Below are positions 1-8,766 of a stretch of DNA of 64,000 nt, in pieces (the first letter of the stretch is position 1; each line of letters opens with the position of its first letter). This stretch comes from Hymenobacter crusticola. Lineage in GTDB: Bacteria > Bacteroidota > Bacteroidia > Cytophagales > Hymenobacteraceae. The stretch lies in NCBI RefSeq assembly GCF_002154225.1, contig NZ_MTSE01000013.1, forward strand, positions 1-64,000. Reading direction: 5' to 3'. The position numbers and the translations under genes were made by a program. The notes below the pieces were generated by a model. The model saw nothing but the letters and a program-made list of their open reading frames with translations. It made no database searches and was not told where the DNA came from.

Positions 1-109
1 GTACCGCGTTCCGGTTTGGGAGTGCAAAAGTAGTGATTATAGATTCAGATGCAAACTACAGCTTGTTTTTTTACTCGTTTGAGCTTGTTAACTTATTTAA
101 CTATTAAGT

Positions 110-156
110 AAGAATGCCCGAGCCGGTGAGGTAGACCCACCGGCTCGGGCATTCTT
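110..156. terminator. Hairpin terminator downstream of purA
   Basis: A 19-bp perfect inverted repeat (left arm from 110, right arm ending at 156) lies just past the purA stop codon. Read on the minus strand it ends the fur-STAS-purA unit. It may also serve a plus-strand gene lying left of the window. Confidence 0.7.
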
Positions 157-166
157 AGTGATCCAA

Positions 167-1438
167 CTAGTTTAAGTGTAACGTACTGGCCCGATCTGGT
201 CCCACACTCACTATTCTGATTGGTACTTCGAGTTGCTCCTCCAAAAATTTGATATAGGATTGTAGCTCGATCGGTAAGGCTGATGCATTATTAAGATTTT
301 GCAGCTCGCTACGCCATCCAGGTAATGTAACGTAGACGGGAGTAGCTCCCTGCAGGCCATCGCCATCTAAAAAATGAGTTGTTTGCTGCCCATCAGGGGT
401 GGCATAGTGTGTACACACTTTAATTTCATCGAACTCATCGAGTACGTCGGCCTTCATCAGATGTAGTTCAGTAACGCCATTCAACATGATACTGTACCGC
501 AGGGAAGGAAGATCTATCCACCCACAGCGCCGAGGACGTCCTGTGGTAGAACCGAACTCGCGTCCTGCTTGCCGAATCCTTTCTCCTACTTCATCTGATA
601 ACTCGGTAGGGAAAGGCCCACTTCCTACGCGTGTACAGTAGGCTTTGCTGATTCCATACACCTTATCTATATGCCGTGGTGCTATACCTAGGCCGGTGCA
701 TGCACCCGCGACGATAGTATTAGAAGAAGTTACAAATGGATAGGTACCGAAGTCAATATCCAATAAAGCTCCTTGAGCCCCTTCTGCCAATATTCGCTTA
801 CCCTGCTGCAACATGTCATTGAGCAGGTATTCCGTATCAGTGAGTTGAAGCCTGCGTAGCGATTCAATGGCAGCGAAAAACTCTTCCTCCGCTGACTCTA
901 TTGCTAATTCGCGCTCATAAAAAGCAGCAAGCTTCGCGTGGCGTGCTACCACTTCCGCATAGCGTTCCGAGAAACTAGGCAGTAATATATCTCCTACTCG
1001 GAGGCCATTACGCCCAATTTTATCTTGATACGTGGGTCCAATACCTTTTAGGGTAGAGCCTATCTTGCCTCCACCTCGGGATTCTTCTGAAATCCGATCT
1101 AGCGCACGGTGCGAAGGAAGAATTAATTGAGCTTTTTTAGAAACAAAGAGATTCTGCGCCCAATCAACGCCGCGGTCAGTAAGTTTTTGTAACTCACCTA
1201 GGAATATAACAGGATCTAACACAACCCCATTACCAACCACATTAATAATATGTGGATGAAAAATACCTGACGGTACTTGATGCAGCACGTGCTTCATGCC
1301 GCCAAAGGTCAATGTATGGCCTGCATTAGGTCCGCCCTGAAAGCGCGCTACTACATCATACGTTGGAGCTAGCACGTCAACAATTTTCCCTTTACCCTCG
1401 TCCCCCCATTGCAATCCAACTAGTACGTCAACTGGCAT
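167..1438 (-). CDS. purA: Adenylosuccinate synthetase
   Basis: This enzyme joins IMP and aspartate using GTP to give adenylosuccinate, the first committed step from IMP to AMP in the cytoplasm. The 423-residue protein has the N-terminal P-loop-like GDEGKGK at residues 12-18 and the GGPNAGHT IMP/GTP-site motif near residue 36, and its length is normal for the family. The start codon overlaps the TAA of the upstream STAS gene by one base (TAATG), which implies translational coupling. It is the last gene of a fur-STAS-purA unit on the minus strand, followed by a hairpin terminator. Identification is secure. Confidence 0.97.
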   Translation of the reverse strand: MPVDVLVGLQWGDEGKGKIVDVLAPTYDVVARFQGGPNAGHTLTFGGMKHVLHQVPSGIFHPHIINVVGNGVVLDPVIFLGELQKLTDRGVDWAQNLFVSKKAQLILPSHRALDRISEESRGGGKIGSTLKGIGPTYQDKIGRNGLRVGDILLPSFSERYAEVVARHAKLAAFYERELAIESAEEEFFAAIESLRRLQLTDTEYLLNDMLQQGKRILAEGAQGALLDIDFGTYPFVTSSNTIVAGACTGLGIAPRHIDKVYGISKAYCTRVGSGPFPTELSDEVGERIRQAGREFGSTTGRPRRCGWIDLPSLRYSIMLNGVTELHLMKADVLDEFDEIKVCTHYATPDGQQTTHFLDGDGLQGATPVYVTLPGWRSELQNLNNASALPIELQSYIKFLEEQLEVPIRIVSVGPDRASTLHLN

Positions 1439-1785
1439 TAGCTTACGGTTTTTAATTGTTCAACAGCAGCTGCGTCGTCATCCACAATTGTGAAGATGGC
1501 ATTGAGCTTCGTTATGGCTAGCATCTTGCGTGGATGTTCAGCAGGGCTGATTAGAATCAGCTCACCACCACGGCTACGATATTTAGTGAGTAAAGACACC
1601 AAGACGCCTATTCCGGTGCTGTTGATGTAACGAACATTCGATAAGTCAATCGCGCAATTGAGAATTGAATCACCTAGGTGACTATTGACTGTATCAAGAA
1701 TTTGCTGGGAATCGGGGCTGCCTAGTAGGTCGCCGGAAAAGCGGACGAAGAGAATACCGTCTTGGACGGTGGAATCAGTTTTCAT
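1438..1785 (-). CDS. STAS-domain anti-sigma factor antagonist
   Basis: A single STAS domain fills all 115 residues. The conserved segment DLSNVRYINSTGIGVL around residues 47-62 contains the serine (about Ser56) that partner switch kinases phosphorylate in SpoIIAA/RsbV-type proteins. Such proteins bind an anti-sigma factor/kinase and free a sigma factor or another target. No cognate kinase or phosphatase is adjacent. The gene sits between fur and purA, overlapping fur by 11 bases at its 5' end and purA by one base at its 3' end, so the three are probably cotranscribed. The partner is unknown; the domain call is secure. Confidence 0.9.
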   Translation of the reverse strand: MKTDSTVQDGILFVRFSGDLLGSPDSQQILDTVNSHLGDSILNCAIDLSNVRYINSTGIGVLVSLLTKYRSRGGELILISPAEHPRKMLAITKLNAIFTIVDDDAAAVEQLKTVS

Positions 1786-2251
1786 TCAAAGAATGGGCAA
1801 TGGCCTTGGCGCGGCAGTCGCCGCATACGCCGTAAAGGTTTAAAGAGTGGTGCAAGATATGGAAATTCAAAAGGTCGCCGACCATTGTTTGAATACCATG
1901 AATGCGCGGGTCACAGAACTCCACTACTTTATGGCATTCCGTGCAGATCACGTGGTCGTGTTGCCGATAGCCATATGACTTTTCGTATTGGGCTAGGTTG
2001 CGGCCAAACTGGTGTTTGCTTACCAAACCATGCTCGACTAATAGGTCCAGTGTATTATAGACTGTCGCGCGGCTTACCTGTAGCCCTTGAACTTTCATAC
2101 CAGCGTACAGCTCCTCTACGTCGAAGTGACCACCTCGTGAGTAAATCTCCTCCAGGATGGCATACCGCTCCGAAGTTTTACGCAATCCTTTGTTTTCAAG
2201 GTAGGCAGTAAAGATCTTCTTTACTTCCTCAAACTTTTCTTTATCAAGCAT
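1775..2251 (-). CDS. fur: Fur-family metal-dependent transcriptional repressor
   Basis: This is a 158-residue Fur-family regulator: a winged-helix DNA-binding half followed by a dimerisation half with metal ligands. Visible ligands are the HDH pair, a CTEC motif and a second CGDC motif typical of the structural zinc site. Which metal or stress signal it senses (Fe, Zn, peroxide) cannot be decided from sequence alone. A longer ORF reaches 2311, but the ATG at 2251 is preferred because a -7 promoter box (TACCTTTG, 2285 to 2278) lies inside the longer frame and the conserved protein begins MLDKEKFEEV. The gene heads the fur-STAS-purA unit, overlapping STAS by 11 bases. Confidence 0.9.
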   Translation of the reverse strand: MLDKEKFEEVKKIFTAYLENKGLRKTSERYAILEEIYSRGGHFDVEELYAGMKVQGLQVSRATVYNTLDLLVEHGLVSKHQFGRNLAQYEKSYGYRQHDHVICTECHKVVEFCDPRIHGIQTMVGDLLNFHILHHSLNLYGVCGDCRAKAIAHSLNEN

Positions 2252-2277
2252 TTTGCGACCTATACTATAAGGAGTGG

Positions 2278-2311
2278 CAAAGGTAAGTAACATTGCTGTG
2301 GTGCAGTACAA
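2278..2311 (-). promoter_or_regulatory. Bacteroidota-type promoter for fur-STAS-purA
   Basis: On the minus strand TACCTTTG (2285 to 2278) matches the TAnnTTTG -7 consensus, with a TTG at 2311-2309 as a possible -33 element about 23 bases upstream. The predicted start of transcription near 2271 fits translation from 2251. Confidence 0.55.
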
Positions 2312-2357
2312 GTGAGACTTTTGTACTACCTAGGCCTCTATTAAACTCCGAAGAACT

Positions 2358-4565
2358 TTACGTATCAAAACGCTCGACCAACAGTACTCCGTTCACTTTT
2401 AGAAGACGCTGAATTAGCTTATTTAAGTGAGCTGTATCATGCACAAACACCATAATCTGCCCTTCAAACATACCATCATTTGAATCAACAGTTATGGAGC
2501 GCATATTCACTTTAAGGCTATTGGAGATAATGCGCGTTACGTCGTTGACAAGACCAACACGGTCAGAACCTTTGATGCGAATACCAGCTAAGAAAGCTAG
2601 CTCTAGCTGATCGGTCCATTTTGCACGCACAATACGATTGCCGTAGTTCGACATCAGTTCGACTGCTTTCGGACAAGATGTGCGATGAATTACAATACCT
2701 TCATCGGTTTCGAAGCCAAACACATCATCACCAGGAATGGGGTTACAACAAGGCGCAATAGTATAGTCAAACTTGTCTGTCTTCTCCCCTACCAGCAACA
2801 TGTTCGAATTGATTCCGCGAATCTTTTGCACTTCATGATCGAAGCTTTTTGGCTCTAACGGCGAAGGCAAGCGCGGCGCAGGCGTAGCAGGGTCAAATAG
2901 ATGTTCTCTAATTTCACGTCCGTCGATCTGCCCGATAGCCAACCGGTAAAAGAAATCTTGCAAGTTGTAGATATTGAAGTGCGCAAGCAACCGGTTCAGG
3001 TTATCCTGATTATACTCGACACCGAGAAGCTGCAAGCGTTTCTCTACCAAGAAGCGGCCGTCTTCTGCTTTGCTGCGCTTATCATCGCGCAAGAACTCTT
3101 TGATCTTGGAACGTGCCTTTGAACTGATAACATAGTTCAACCACTCCTCAGTTGGACGTTGCCGTTGAGAAGTAATGATCTCCACTTGGTCGCCGTTTCG
3201 AAGCTGGTAACTCAGCGGCTCTAATTTCTGATTCACTTTTGCACCTAGGCATTGTAAACCTATATGCGTATGAATTTCGAAGGCAAAGTCTAACGCTGTG
3301 GAGCGCTCGGGTAGAATAATGAGTTTGCCTTTTGGCGTGAAGACGTAAACCTCTTTAACAAACAAGTTTTGTCGGAACTCGTCCATAAATTCCAACGCAC
3401 TGGAATTATTGGTTTCGAGCATCTCACGCACCTTCGCAATCCAAGCCTCTAGCCCCGATTCTGGCTGTGGCACGCCGGTATCTTTGTACTTCCAATGGGC
3501 GGCGTAGCCTTTTTCGGCAATGTCATCCATACGGCGCGAACGAATTTGCACTTCTACCCATTGCCCGGTGCGTGACATGACGGTGGTGTGCAAACTCTCG
3601 TACCCGTTGGCTTTGGGCGTGCTTACCCAATCGCGCAAACGGTCGGGATTGGGCTGATAGAAGTCTGTGACGATGGAGTACACTTGCCAACAAGCTGCTT
3701 TCTCTTGCTCTGGTGGCACATCTAAAATGACCCGAATAGCAAACAGGTCGTAAACTTCATCGAAAGTCACATTCTGCTTGCGCATTTTGCGCAGAATGGA
3801 ATAAATCGACTTGGGTCGACCTTTTATTTCGTAATGAAATCCTTGAACCTGTAACTCCTCATCTATTGGAGTCACAAAATCCTTGATAAAGCGATTTCGA
3901 GCACTACGGCTCTGGCGTACTTTATTTACCAGCTCTTGGTACACTTCGGTATCCGTGTACTTCAAGTAAAGATCTTCTAGCTCCGTTTTGATAGCATAAA
4001 GACCTAAGCGGTGTGCTAGCGGGGCGTATAGGTAAATGGTCTCTGAAGCAATTTTAAGCTGCTTATGACGCGGCATCGAGTCGAGCGTGCGCATGTTGTG
4101 CAAGCGGTCAGCTAGCTTAATTAAAATAACACGCACATCTTCCGAGAGCGTAAGCAGCATCTTGCGAAAGTTTTCTGCCTGTTCGGAAGTGCCATATTCG
4201 AATACTCCCGAGATTTTGGTGAGCCCATCAATGATGCGGGCGACCTTAGGGCCAAATTCACGTTCTACATCTGCAATTTCCCATGTGGTATCCTCTACTA
4301 CATCGTGCAAAAGAGCAGACACAATGCTGGTAGTACCTAGGCCTATCTCTTCCACCGCTATCTGAGCAACAGCCAGGGGATGCAGGATATAAGGTTCTCC
4401 CGATTTTCGGCGCATTTCTTTGTGCGCTTCTAGCGAGGTATTAAACGCTTTTTTAATCAGTTTGGCGTCATTACCAGATAGGTAAGGCTTAGCCGTACGG
4501 AGTAAGCGACGGTACTGCCGCAAAATCTCGTTGCGTTCTACTTCAGGATCAATTAGGGTAGGCAT
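2358..4565 (-). CDS. rel: Bifunctional (p)ppGpp synthetase/hydrolase, RelA/SpoT family
   Basis: This long Rsh protein makes and degrades (p)ppGpp in the stringent response. Domains in order: an HD hydrolase domain with HDVVED about residues 88-93, a RelA/SpoT nucleotidyltransferase domain (segment NGYESLHTTVM near residue 320), a TGS domain (from about residue 408, VFTPKGKLIILP), and a C-terminal ACT domain (last about 80 residues). The intact HDxxED argues that the hydrolase is active, so a bifunctional Rel/SpoT rather than an E. coli RelA-type enzyme. The frame extends eight codons further to 4589, but MPTLIDPEVER matches the usual N-terminus. It is monocistronic and divergent from the tRNA-Leu gene. 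Confidence 0.95.
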   Translation of the reverse strand: MPTLIDPEVERNEILRQYRRLLRTAKPYLSGNDAKLIKKAFNTSLEAHKEMRRKSGEPYILHPLAVAQIAVEEIGLGTTSIVSALLHDVVEDTTWEIADVEREFGPKVARIIDGLTKISGVFEYGTSEQAENFRKMLLTLSEDVRVILIKLADRLHNMRTLDSMPRHKQLKIASETIYLYAPLAHRLGLYAIKTELEDLYLKYTDTEVYQELVNKVRQSRSARNRFIKDFVTPIDEELQVQGFHYEIKGRPKSIYSILRKMRKQNVTFDEVYDLFAIRVILDVPPEQEKAACWQVYSIVTDFYQPNPDRLRDWVSTPKANGYESLHTTVMSRTGQWVEVQIRSRRMDDIAEKGYAAHWKYKDTGVPQPESGLEAWIAKVREMLETNNSSALEFMDEFRQNLFVKEVYVFTPKGKLIILPERSTALDFAFEIHTHIGLQCLGAKVNQKLEPLSYQLRNGDQVEIITSQRQRPTEEWLNYVISSKARSKIKEFLRDDKRSKAEDGRFLVEKRLQLLGVEYNQDNLNRLLAHFNIYNLQDFFYRLAIGQIDGREIREHLFDPATPAPRLPSPLEPKSFDHEVQKIRGINSNMLLVGEKTDKFDYTIAPCCNPIPGDDVFGFETDEGIVIHRTSCPKAVELMSNYGNRIVRAKWTDQLELAFLAGIRIKGSDRVGLVNDVTRIISNSLKVNMRSITVDSNDGMFEGQIMVFVHDTAHLNKLIQRLLKVNGVLLVERFDT

Positions 4566-4810
4566 AAACAGACGGAGCAAAGCCAGCACATCACAAACAG
4601 CATCTATTCGCTAAAGTACAAAGCGTGGAGAGCTTTTGCAGGCAGTAATCACGTTATAACACCTAGCTAGCAACAAAAGGTTTGTCTTCTTTTTACCTTC
4701 TGCCTTGCAATAGAAAGTATTCTCAAACTAAATCTTCTTATACAATTTACTCAACATCAATACTTTGCAAATTATTTACACTTAATAATGTAGGTATACC
4801 TACCAGCACG

Positions 4811-4841
4811 TTTGGAATTTAAAAGTCGTTTTGTAGTTTTG
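4811..4841 (+). promoter_or_regulatory. Bacteroidota-type promoter for tRNA-Leu
   Basis: TAGTTTTG at 4834-4841 fits the TAnnTTTG -7 consensus and TTTGG at 4811 fits the -33 TTTG element with about 19-bp separation. Transcription should begin near 4848, about 20 bases before the mature tRNA. Confidence 0.7.
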
Positions 4842-4867
4842 CGGCCCCGAGGCAGTTGGCTTCGTAC

Positions 4868-4949
4868 GCGGATGTGGCGAAATTGGTAGACGTGCCAGAC
4901 TTAGGATCTGGTGCCGCAAGGCGTGTGGGTTCGAGTCCCTCCATCCGCA
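4868..4949 (+). tRNA. tRNA-Leu (anticodon UAG)
   Basis: The 82-base gene has an acceptor stem pairing GCGGATG (4868-4874) with CATCCGC (4942-4948) and discriminator A at 4949. The anticodon loop CTTAGGA is closed by CCAGA/TCTGG, giving anticodon TAG, which reads CUA and other CUN leucine codons. A long variable arm (GTGCCGCAAGGCGT region) and a T-loop TTCGAGT support a type II leucine tRNA. The 3' CCA is not encoded. The CUA codon it reads is the one embedded in the abundant CCTAGG motifs of this window. Confidence 0.95.
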
Positions 4950-5105
4950 CTTATTATTTTCTCTGGTACTTAGTACTAAAAAATGAATTAGCCCTCAACC
5001 CAACCGTTGGGGGTTTCTTTTTAGCCCATAGTCTGCTTTTGGCGTAGCGACCCGCCCTAGGTCAATTGCACACTTCTTCCATCTACCCTTAACCGACCAC
5101 TCGTT

Positions 5106-6434
5106 TTGGACATTACTCTCGATAAAAACGAAGATCAACTTAATGCCATCCTGACAGTACACCTGACGGAAGCTGACTATTCAGCTGCTGTTGAGGGCAA
5201 GTTGAAGGAGTACAGCAAAAAGGCTCAAATCAAAGGATTTCGGCCTGGCAAAGTGCCTGTAACGTTGGTGCGCAAAATGTACGGCAAGGGGATTCTGGCG
5301 GACGAAATTAACAGCTTACTTGGCAAGGCTGTGGACGGGTATATCAAGGAGAATAATATTAAGATCCTAGGTGAACCACTGCCGCTGGAAACGCAAGTCG
5401 ATTTTGATACCCAGAAAGACTTCGATTTTAAGTTTGAGCTAGGTCTATTGCCCGACTTTGAACTTCCCGCTGATCAGTCGATTACTGTTGACCGTCAACA
5501 AGTAACGGTAGATGAAAAGACTTTAGAAGAAACGCACGACCAAATTACACGTCAGTTTGGTGAAAGCACTAACCCTGACGAATCGGAAACTGGCGATTAC
5601 CTCTATGGTAAGCTCAAGAAGGTAGGCGAAGAAGGGGAAGGCCGTGTTGTGTTGCTACCTACCAATAAGGTAAAGAATGGCGCCGATAAGTTCATCGGTG
5701 TGAAGCCTGGCGACGAGATTACGTTCGACCTAAAAGATGCTTTCGCTGGTGATGCTTCGGATATCGCCAACTTCTCGGGCTTATCGAAGGAAGAGGCAGC
5801 AAGTGCAGAGGGCGATTATGTGCTGGCTGTTGAGAAAATCAACCGTACAACTACGCCTGAAGTCAACCAAGAGCTGTTCGACAAAGTGTTCGGAAAAGAC
5901 GTTGTGACGTCAAAAGAAGACTTTGATGAGAAGGTTCGCACCACGATTCAGGAGAACTACGATCGTGAGGCAGAAGGCCTGATGAACCGTCAGATCGTGG
6001 ATCAGATGGTGAATAACACGACCATCACGGTTCCGAAAGAGTTTTTCAAGAAGTGGTTGGTACGTGCCAACGAAGGTAAACTAACTGCGGAGCAAGTAGA
6101 TGAGCACTACGATGATTACGAGCGCGAGTTGAAGTGGTCAATGATCCGCAATAAAGTAGTTGAGGAGCAAGGCCTAAAAGTATCGAACGACGAAATCGTA
6201 GATCGTACGATGCAGAAGATTTTAGGTCAGTTCAACATGGAAATGACCGATGAACTGCGCGAGTCAATGCGGAGCTTTGCTGACAATTATCTGCGTCAGG
6301 AGAACGGCAAGAACTACGTAAACGAGTATGAAGCCATTCTGGCAGAAAAGGTAATCGAAAACCTGCGCGGCAAAGTTGTTGTTAATGATAAGCCAGTTTC
6401 GGCTGAGGATTTCCGGAGTCAGGCTGCCAGCTAA
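5106..6434 (+). CDS. tig: Trigger factor, ribosome-associated chaperone
   Basis: Trigger factor binds the ribosome exit tunnel and shields nascent chains. The 442-residue protein begins with the ribosome-binding domain, whose tail signature GFRPGKVP lies at residues 44-51. It is followed by a degenerate PPIase-like domain and a long helical C-terminal cradle. The start is TTG: the protein opens MDITLDKNEDQ exactly where homologues begin, and no in-frame ATG lies just upstream. It precedes clpP and clpX, the common tig-clpP-clpX order, but strong hairpins separate all three genes, so each probably has its own transcript end. Confidence 0.95.
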   Translation: MDITLDKNEDQLNAILTVHLTEADYSAAVEGKLKEYSKKAQIKGFRPGKVPVTLVRKMYGKGILADEINSLLGKAVDGYIKENNIKILGEPLPLETQVDFDTQKDFDFKFELGLLPDFELPADQSITVDRQQVTVDEKTLEETHDQITRQFGESTNPDESETGDYLYGKLKKVGEEGEGRVVLLPTNKVKNGADKFIGVKPGDEITFDLKDAFAGDASDIANFSGLSKEEAASAEGDYVLAVEKINRTTTPEVNQELFDKVFGKDVVTSKEDFDEKVRTTIQENYDREAEGLMNRQIVDQMVNNTTITVPKEFFKKWLVRANEGKLTAEQVDEHYDDYERELKWSMIRNKVVEEQGLKVSNDEIVDRTMQKILGQFNMEMTDELRESMRSFADNYLRQENGKNYVNEYEAILAEKVIENLRGKVVVNDKPVSAEDFRSQAAS

Positions 6435-6462
6435 TCGCTGATCGCTTGGTTTTGTAACCCAC

Positions 6463-6495
6463 AAAAAAGCCCTTACTTGCCGCAAGGGCTTTTTT
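6463..6495 (+). terminator. Rho-independent terminator after tig
   Basis: The arms AAAAAAGCCCTT and AAGGGCTTTTTT are perfect complements flanking a 9-base loop and end in a T run. The hairpin sits between tig and clpP. Confidence 0.85.
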
Positions 6496-6541
6496 GTTGC
6501 CCGGAGGTTTTGCTCTTAACAATTCTCCCATCTTTTCTGTC

Positions 6542-7252
6542 ATGCTGAATAAACAAGAATTCCGCAAGTTTGCCGTCAAAGGCCAGGGTCTTAGCGGACT
6601 GGGCGTGGACCAGTATTTGAACCACGTTGAAGGCCAAGTTCGTTCGGGTATGATGTTGCCAACGGGGATGACGCGTTCGGTAATTGAGGAGCGCCCTACG
6701 CGTTTTGCTGAGATTGACGTATTCTCTCGCCTAATCATGGACCGTATTGTATTCCTAGGTACGGCCGTTGACGACTACATTGCGAACATCATTACAGCCC
6801 AGTTGCTCTTCCTTGAGTCAGCTGATGCTAAGAAAGATATCCTGTTGTACATCAACTCGCCCGGTGGCTCGGTGTACGCTGGCCTAGGTATCTATGATAC
6901 CATGCAGTATGTGAACCCAGACGTAGCGACAATCTGCACGGGTCTGGCTGCTTCGATGGGTGCTGTATTGCTCGCTGGCGGTGCCAAAGACAAGCGCTCG
7001 GCACTTCCCCACGCCCGTGTGATGATTCACCAGCCTTCGGGTGGCGCACAAGGTCAATCGACGGACATTGAAATCACCGCTCGTGAGATCTTAAAATTAA
7101 AGAAAGAACTGTACGACATCTTGGCCAAGCACTCGGGCAAGACCTATCAGGAAATCTACGATAACTCGGAGCGTGACTACTGGATGCGCGCCGACGAAGC
7201 GAAAGAATATGGCCTGATCGATGAAGTCCTGGAGCGTAAGATTGTAAGCTAG
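6542..7252 (+). CDS. clpP: ATP-dependent Clp protease proteolytic subunit
   Basis: ClpP is the barrel-shaped serine protease that degrades proteins unfolded by ClpX. The 236-residue product carries the catalytic serine in GLAASMGAVLLAGG, the catalytic histidine in MIHQPSGGAQGQ and the aspartate in the segment DYWMRADEAKEYGLID near the C-terminus. A longer frame reaches back to a TTG at 6494, but that lies in the tig terminator hairpin; the ATG at 6542 is preferred. It lies upstream of its partner clpX, with a terminator between them. Confidence 0.95.
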   Translation: MLNKQEFRKFAVKGQGLSGLGVDQYLNHVEGQVRSGMMLPTGMTRSVIEERPTRFAEIDVFSRLIMDRIVFLGTAVDDYIANIITAQLLFLESADAKKDILLYINSPGGSVYAGLGIYDTMQYVNPDVATICTGLAASMGAVLLAGGAKDKRSALPHARVMIHQPSGGAQGQSTDIEITAREILKLKKELYDILAKHSGKTYQEIYDNSERDYWMRADEAKEYGLIDEVLERKIVS

Positions 7253-7299
7253 GTTGAATTAAAAAGTAAGGCCCTAGGTTCATTTAGAACTTCGTAGTG

Positions 7300-7341
7300 A
7301 AAAGCTCCTCGTTGGTTTTGGTAACCAACGAGGAGCTTTTT
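7300..7341 (+). terminator. Rho-independent terminator after clpP
   Basis: Perfect 18-bp arms (7300-7317 and 7323-7340) with a 5-base loop and flanking A and T runs separate clpP from clpX. Confidence 0.85.
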
Positions 7342-7406
7342 CGCTTTTAAGTAGAAGCTACCTTGGCTGGCAACCTTTTTGCCTACCTAAGGCGTTTGCG
7401 TTTTCG

Positions 7407-7414
7407 TACCTTTG
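7407..7414 (+). promoter_or_regulatory. -7 promoter box upstream of clpX
   Basis: TACCTTTG matches the TAnnTTTG consensus 58 bases before the clpX ATG. No well-placed -33 element is obvious: a TTTTTG ending at 7381 is slightly too far away. Confidence 0.5.
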
Positions 7415-7471
7415 AGGCTGCTTAACTTATTGAGAGCGGCTCCCCTACCCTATCCAGAGAGATACCTAGCA

Positions 7472-8695
7472 ATGGCAGATATCACGTGCTCCTTCTGCGG
7501 CAAGAGCAAAAAAGACGTCTCGGTCATGATTTCCGGCATCAACGCGCACATTTGTGAGCGTTGCGTCGGTCAGGCCCAGCAAATATTAAACGAGGAGAAC
7601 AAGATTCGCTCGAACACCAAGGCGCCCAAGTTCAACCTCGTGAAGCCCCGCGAGATGAAGGAGTATCTCGACCAATATGTGGTAGGGCAAGACGAAGCCA
7701 AAAAGGTAATGTCGGTGGCGGTTTATAACCACTACAAGCGCCTGATGCAAAAACCTACAAAGGATGATGTAGTAATCGAGAAATCGAACATCATTATGGT
7801 AGGCGAAACAGGCACTGGCAAAACCTTTCTGACCCGTATGCTAGCCAATATTCTGCAAGTTCCTTTCTGCATTGCAGATGCTACGGTGCTTACCGAAGCC
7901 GGCTATGTAGGCGAGGACGTAGAAAGCATCCTAGCTCGTCTGCTACAAGCGGCTGACTATAACGTGGAAGCAGCAGAGCGCGGCATCGTGTATATCGACG
8001 AGATTGATAAGATAGCCCGCAAGAGCGATAACCCCAGCATCACGCGCGACGTGAGTGGCGAAGGTGTGCAGCAAGCCATGCTGAAGCTACTAGAAGGCAC
8101 CGTGGTGAACGTACCACCAAATGGTGGGCGCAAGCACCCCGAGCAAAAGATGATTGCGGTAAACACCGAAAACATCCTATTTATCTGCGGCGGCGCTTTT
8201 GTCGGCATCGACCGGATTATTAAGAGCCGTTTGAACACGAAGCCTATGGGCTTTGCCAAGACGATGCTTGAGGATCAGATTGACACTAAGAACTTCTTGC
8301 GCTACGTTACGGCTCAGGACATGAAAGCGTTTGGCTTGATTCCGGAGCTCATTGGTCGTTTGCCTGTCTTAACGCATCTGAACCCGCTAGACCATGCTAC
8401 ATTGCGCAAGATTCTGACGGAACCCAAAAACTCTATCGTGAAGCAATATCAGCGGCTGTTTGAGATGGAAGGCATCGATCTTTCCTTCACAGAATCGGCT
8501 CTGGAATACATCGTTCTTAAGGCTGATGAGTATCGATTGGGCGCCCGTGGCTTACGCTCTATCTGCGAAAGCATCATGACAGATGCCATGTTTGAGATGC
8601 CCTCGGAAGCTGGCGTTAAAGAGTTTGCAATAGACCTAGCTTATGCTCAGAGCAAATTCGAGAAGTCCCCATTGAAGCAATTACGCGCAGCGTAA
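7472..8695 (+). CDS. clpX: ATP-dependent Clp protease unfoldase subunit ClpX
   Basis: ClpX is a hexameric AAA+ unfoldase that feeds substrates to ClpP. The 407-residue protein has the N-terminal zinc-binding domain (CSFCGKS and CERC), Walker A GETGTGKT, pore loop GYVGED, Walker B VYIDEIDKIA, the RKH substrate-gate loop in NGGRKHPEQ, and a C-terminal small AAA domain with GARGLRSI (sensor 2). The frame extends 20 codons further upstream, but MADITCSFCG is the canonical start and the promoter box lies in that extension. Confidence 0.96.
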   Translation: MADITCSFCGKSKKDVSVMISGINAHICERCVGQAQQILNEENKIRSNTKAPKFNLVKPREMKEYLDQYVVGQDEAKKVMSVAVYNHYKRLMQKPTKDDVVIEKSNIIMVGETGTGKTFLTRMLANILQVPFCIADATVLTEAGYVGEDVESILARLLQAADYNVEAAERGIVYIDEIDKIARKSDNPSITRDVSGEGVQQAMLKLLEGTVVNVPPNGGRKHPEQKMIAVNTENILFICGGAFVGIDRIIKSRLNTKPMGFAKTMLEDQIDTKNFLRYVTAQDMKAFGLIPELIGRLPVLTHLNPLDHATLRKILTEPKNSIVKQYQRLFEMEGIDLSFTESALEYIVLKADEYRLGARGLRSICESIMTDAMFEMPSEAGVKEFAIDLAYAQSKFEKSPLKQLRAA

Positions 8696-8710
8696 GCATA
8701 CCGCAACTAT

Positions 8711-8755
8711 AAAAGCAACGGGCTGGTAGATCATTCTACCAGCCCGTTGCTTTTT
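8711..8755. terminator. Bidirectional terminator between clpX and lpxB
   Basis: An A run, a GC-rich stem (GCAACGGGCTGGTAGA and its complement) and a T run lie between the convergent clpX and lpxB genes, so it can serve both. Confidence 0.85.
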
Positions 8756-8766
8756 AGGAAACTCAG

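Noticed and set aside
4856..5047. Short plus-strand ORF across the tRNA-Leu gene
   Set aside because: It reads through the tRNA and has no support; the tRNA structure explains the sequence.
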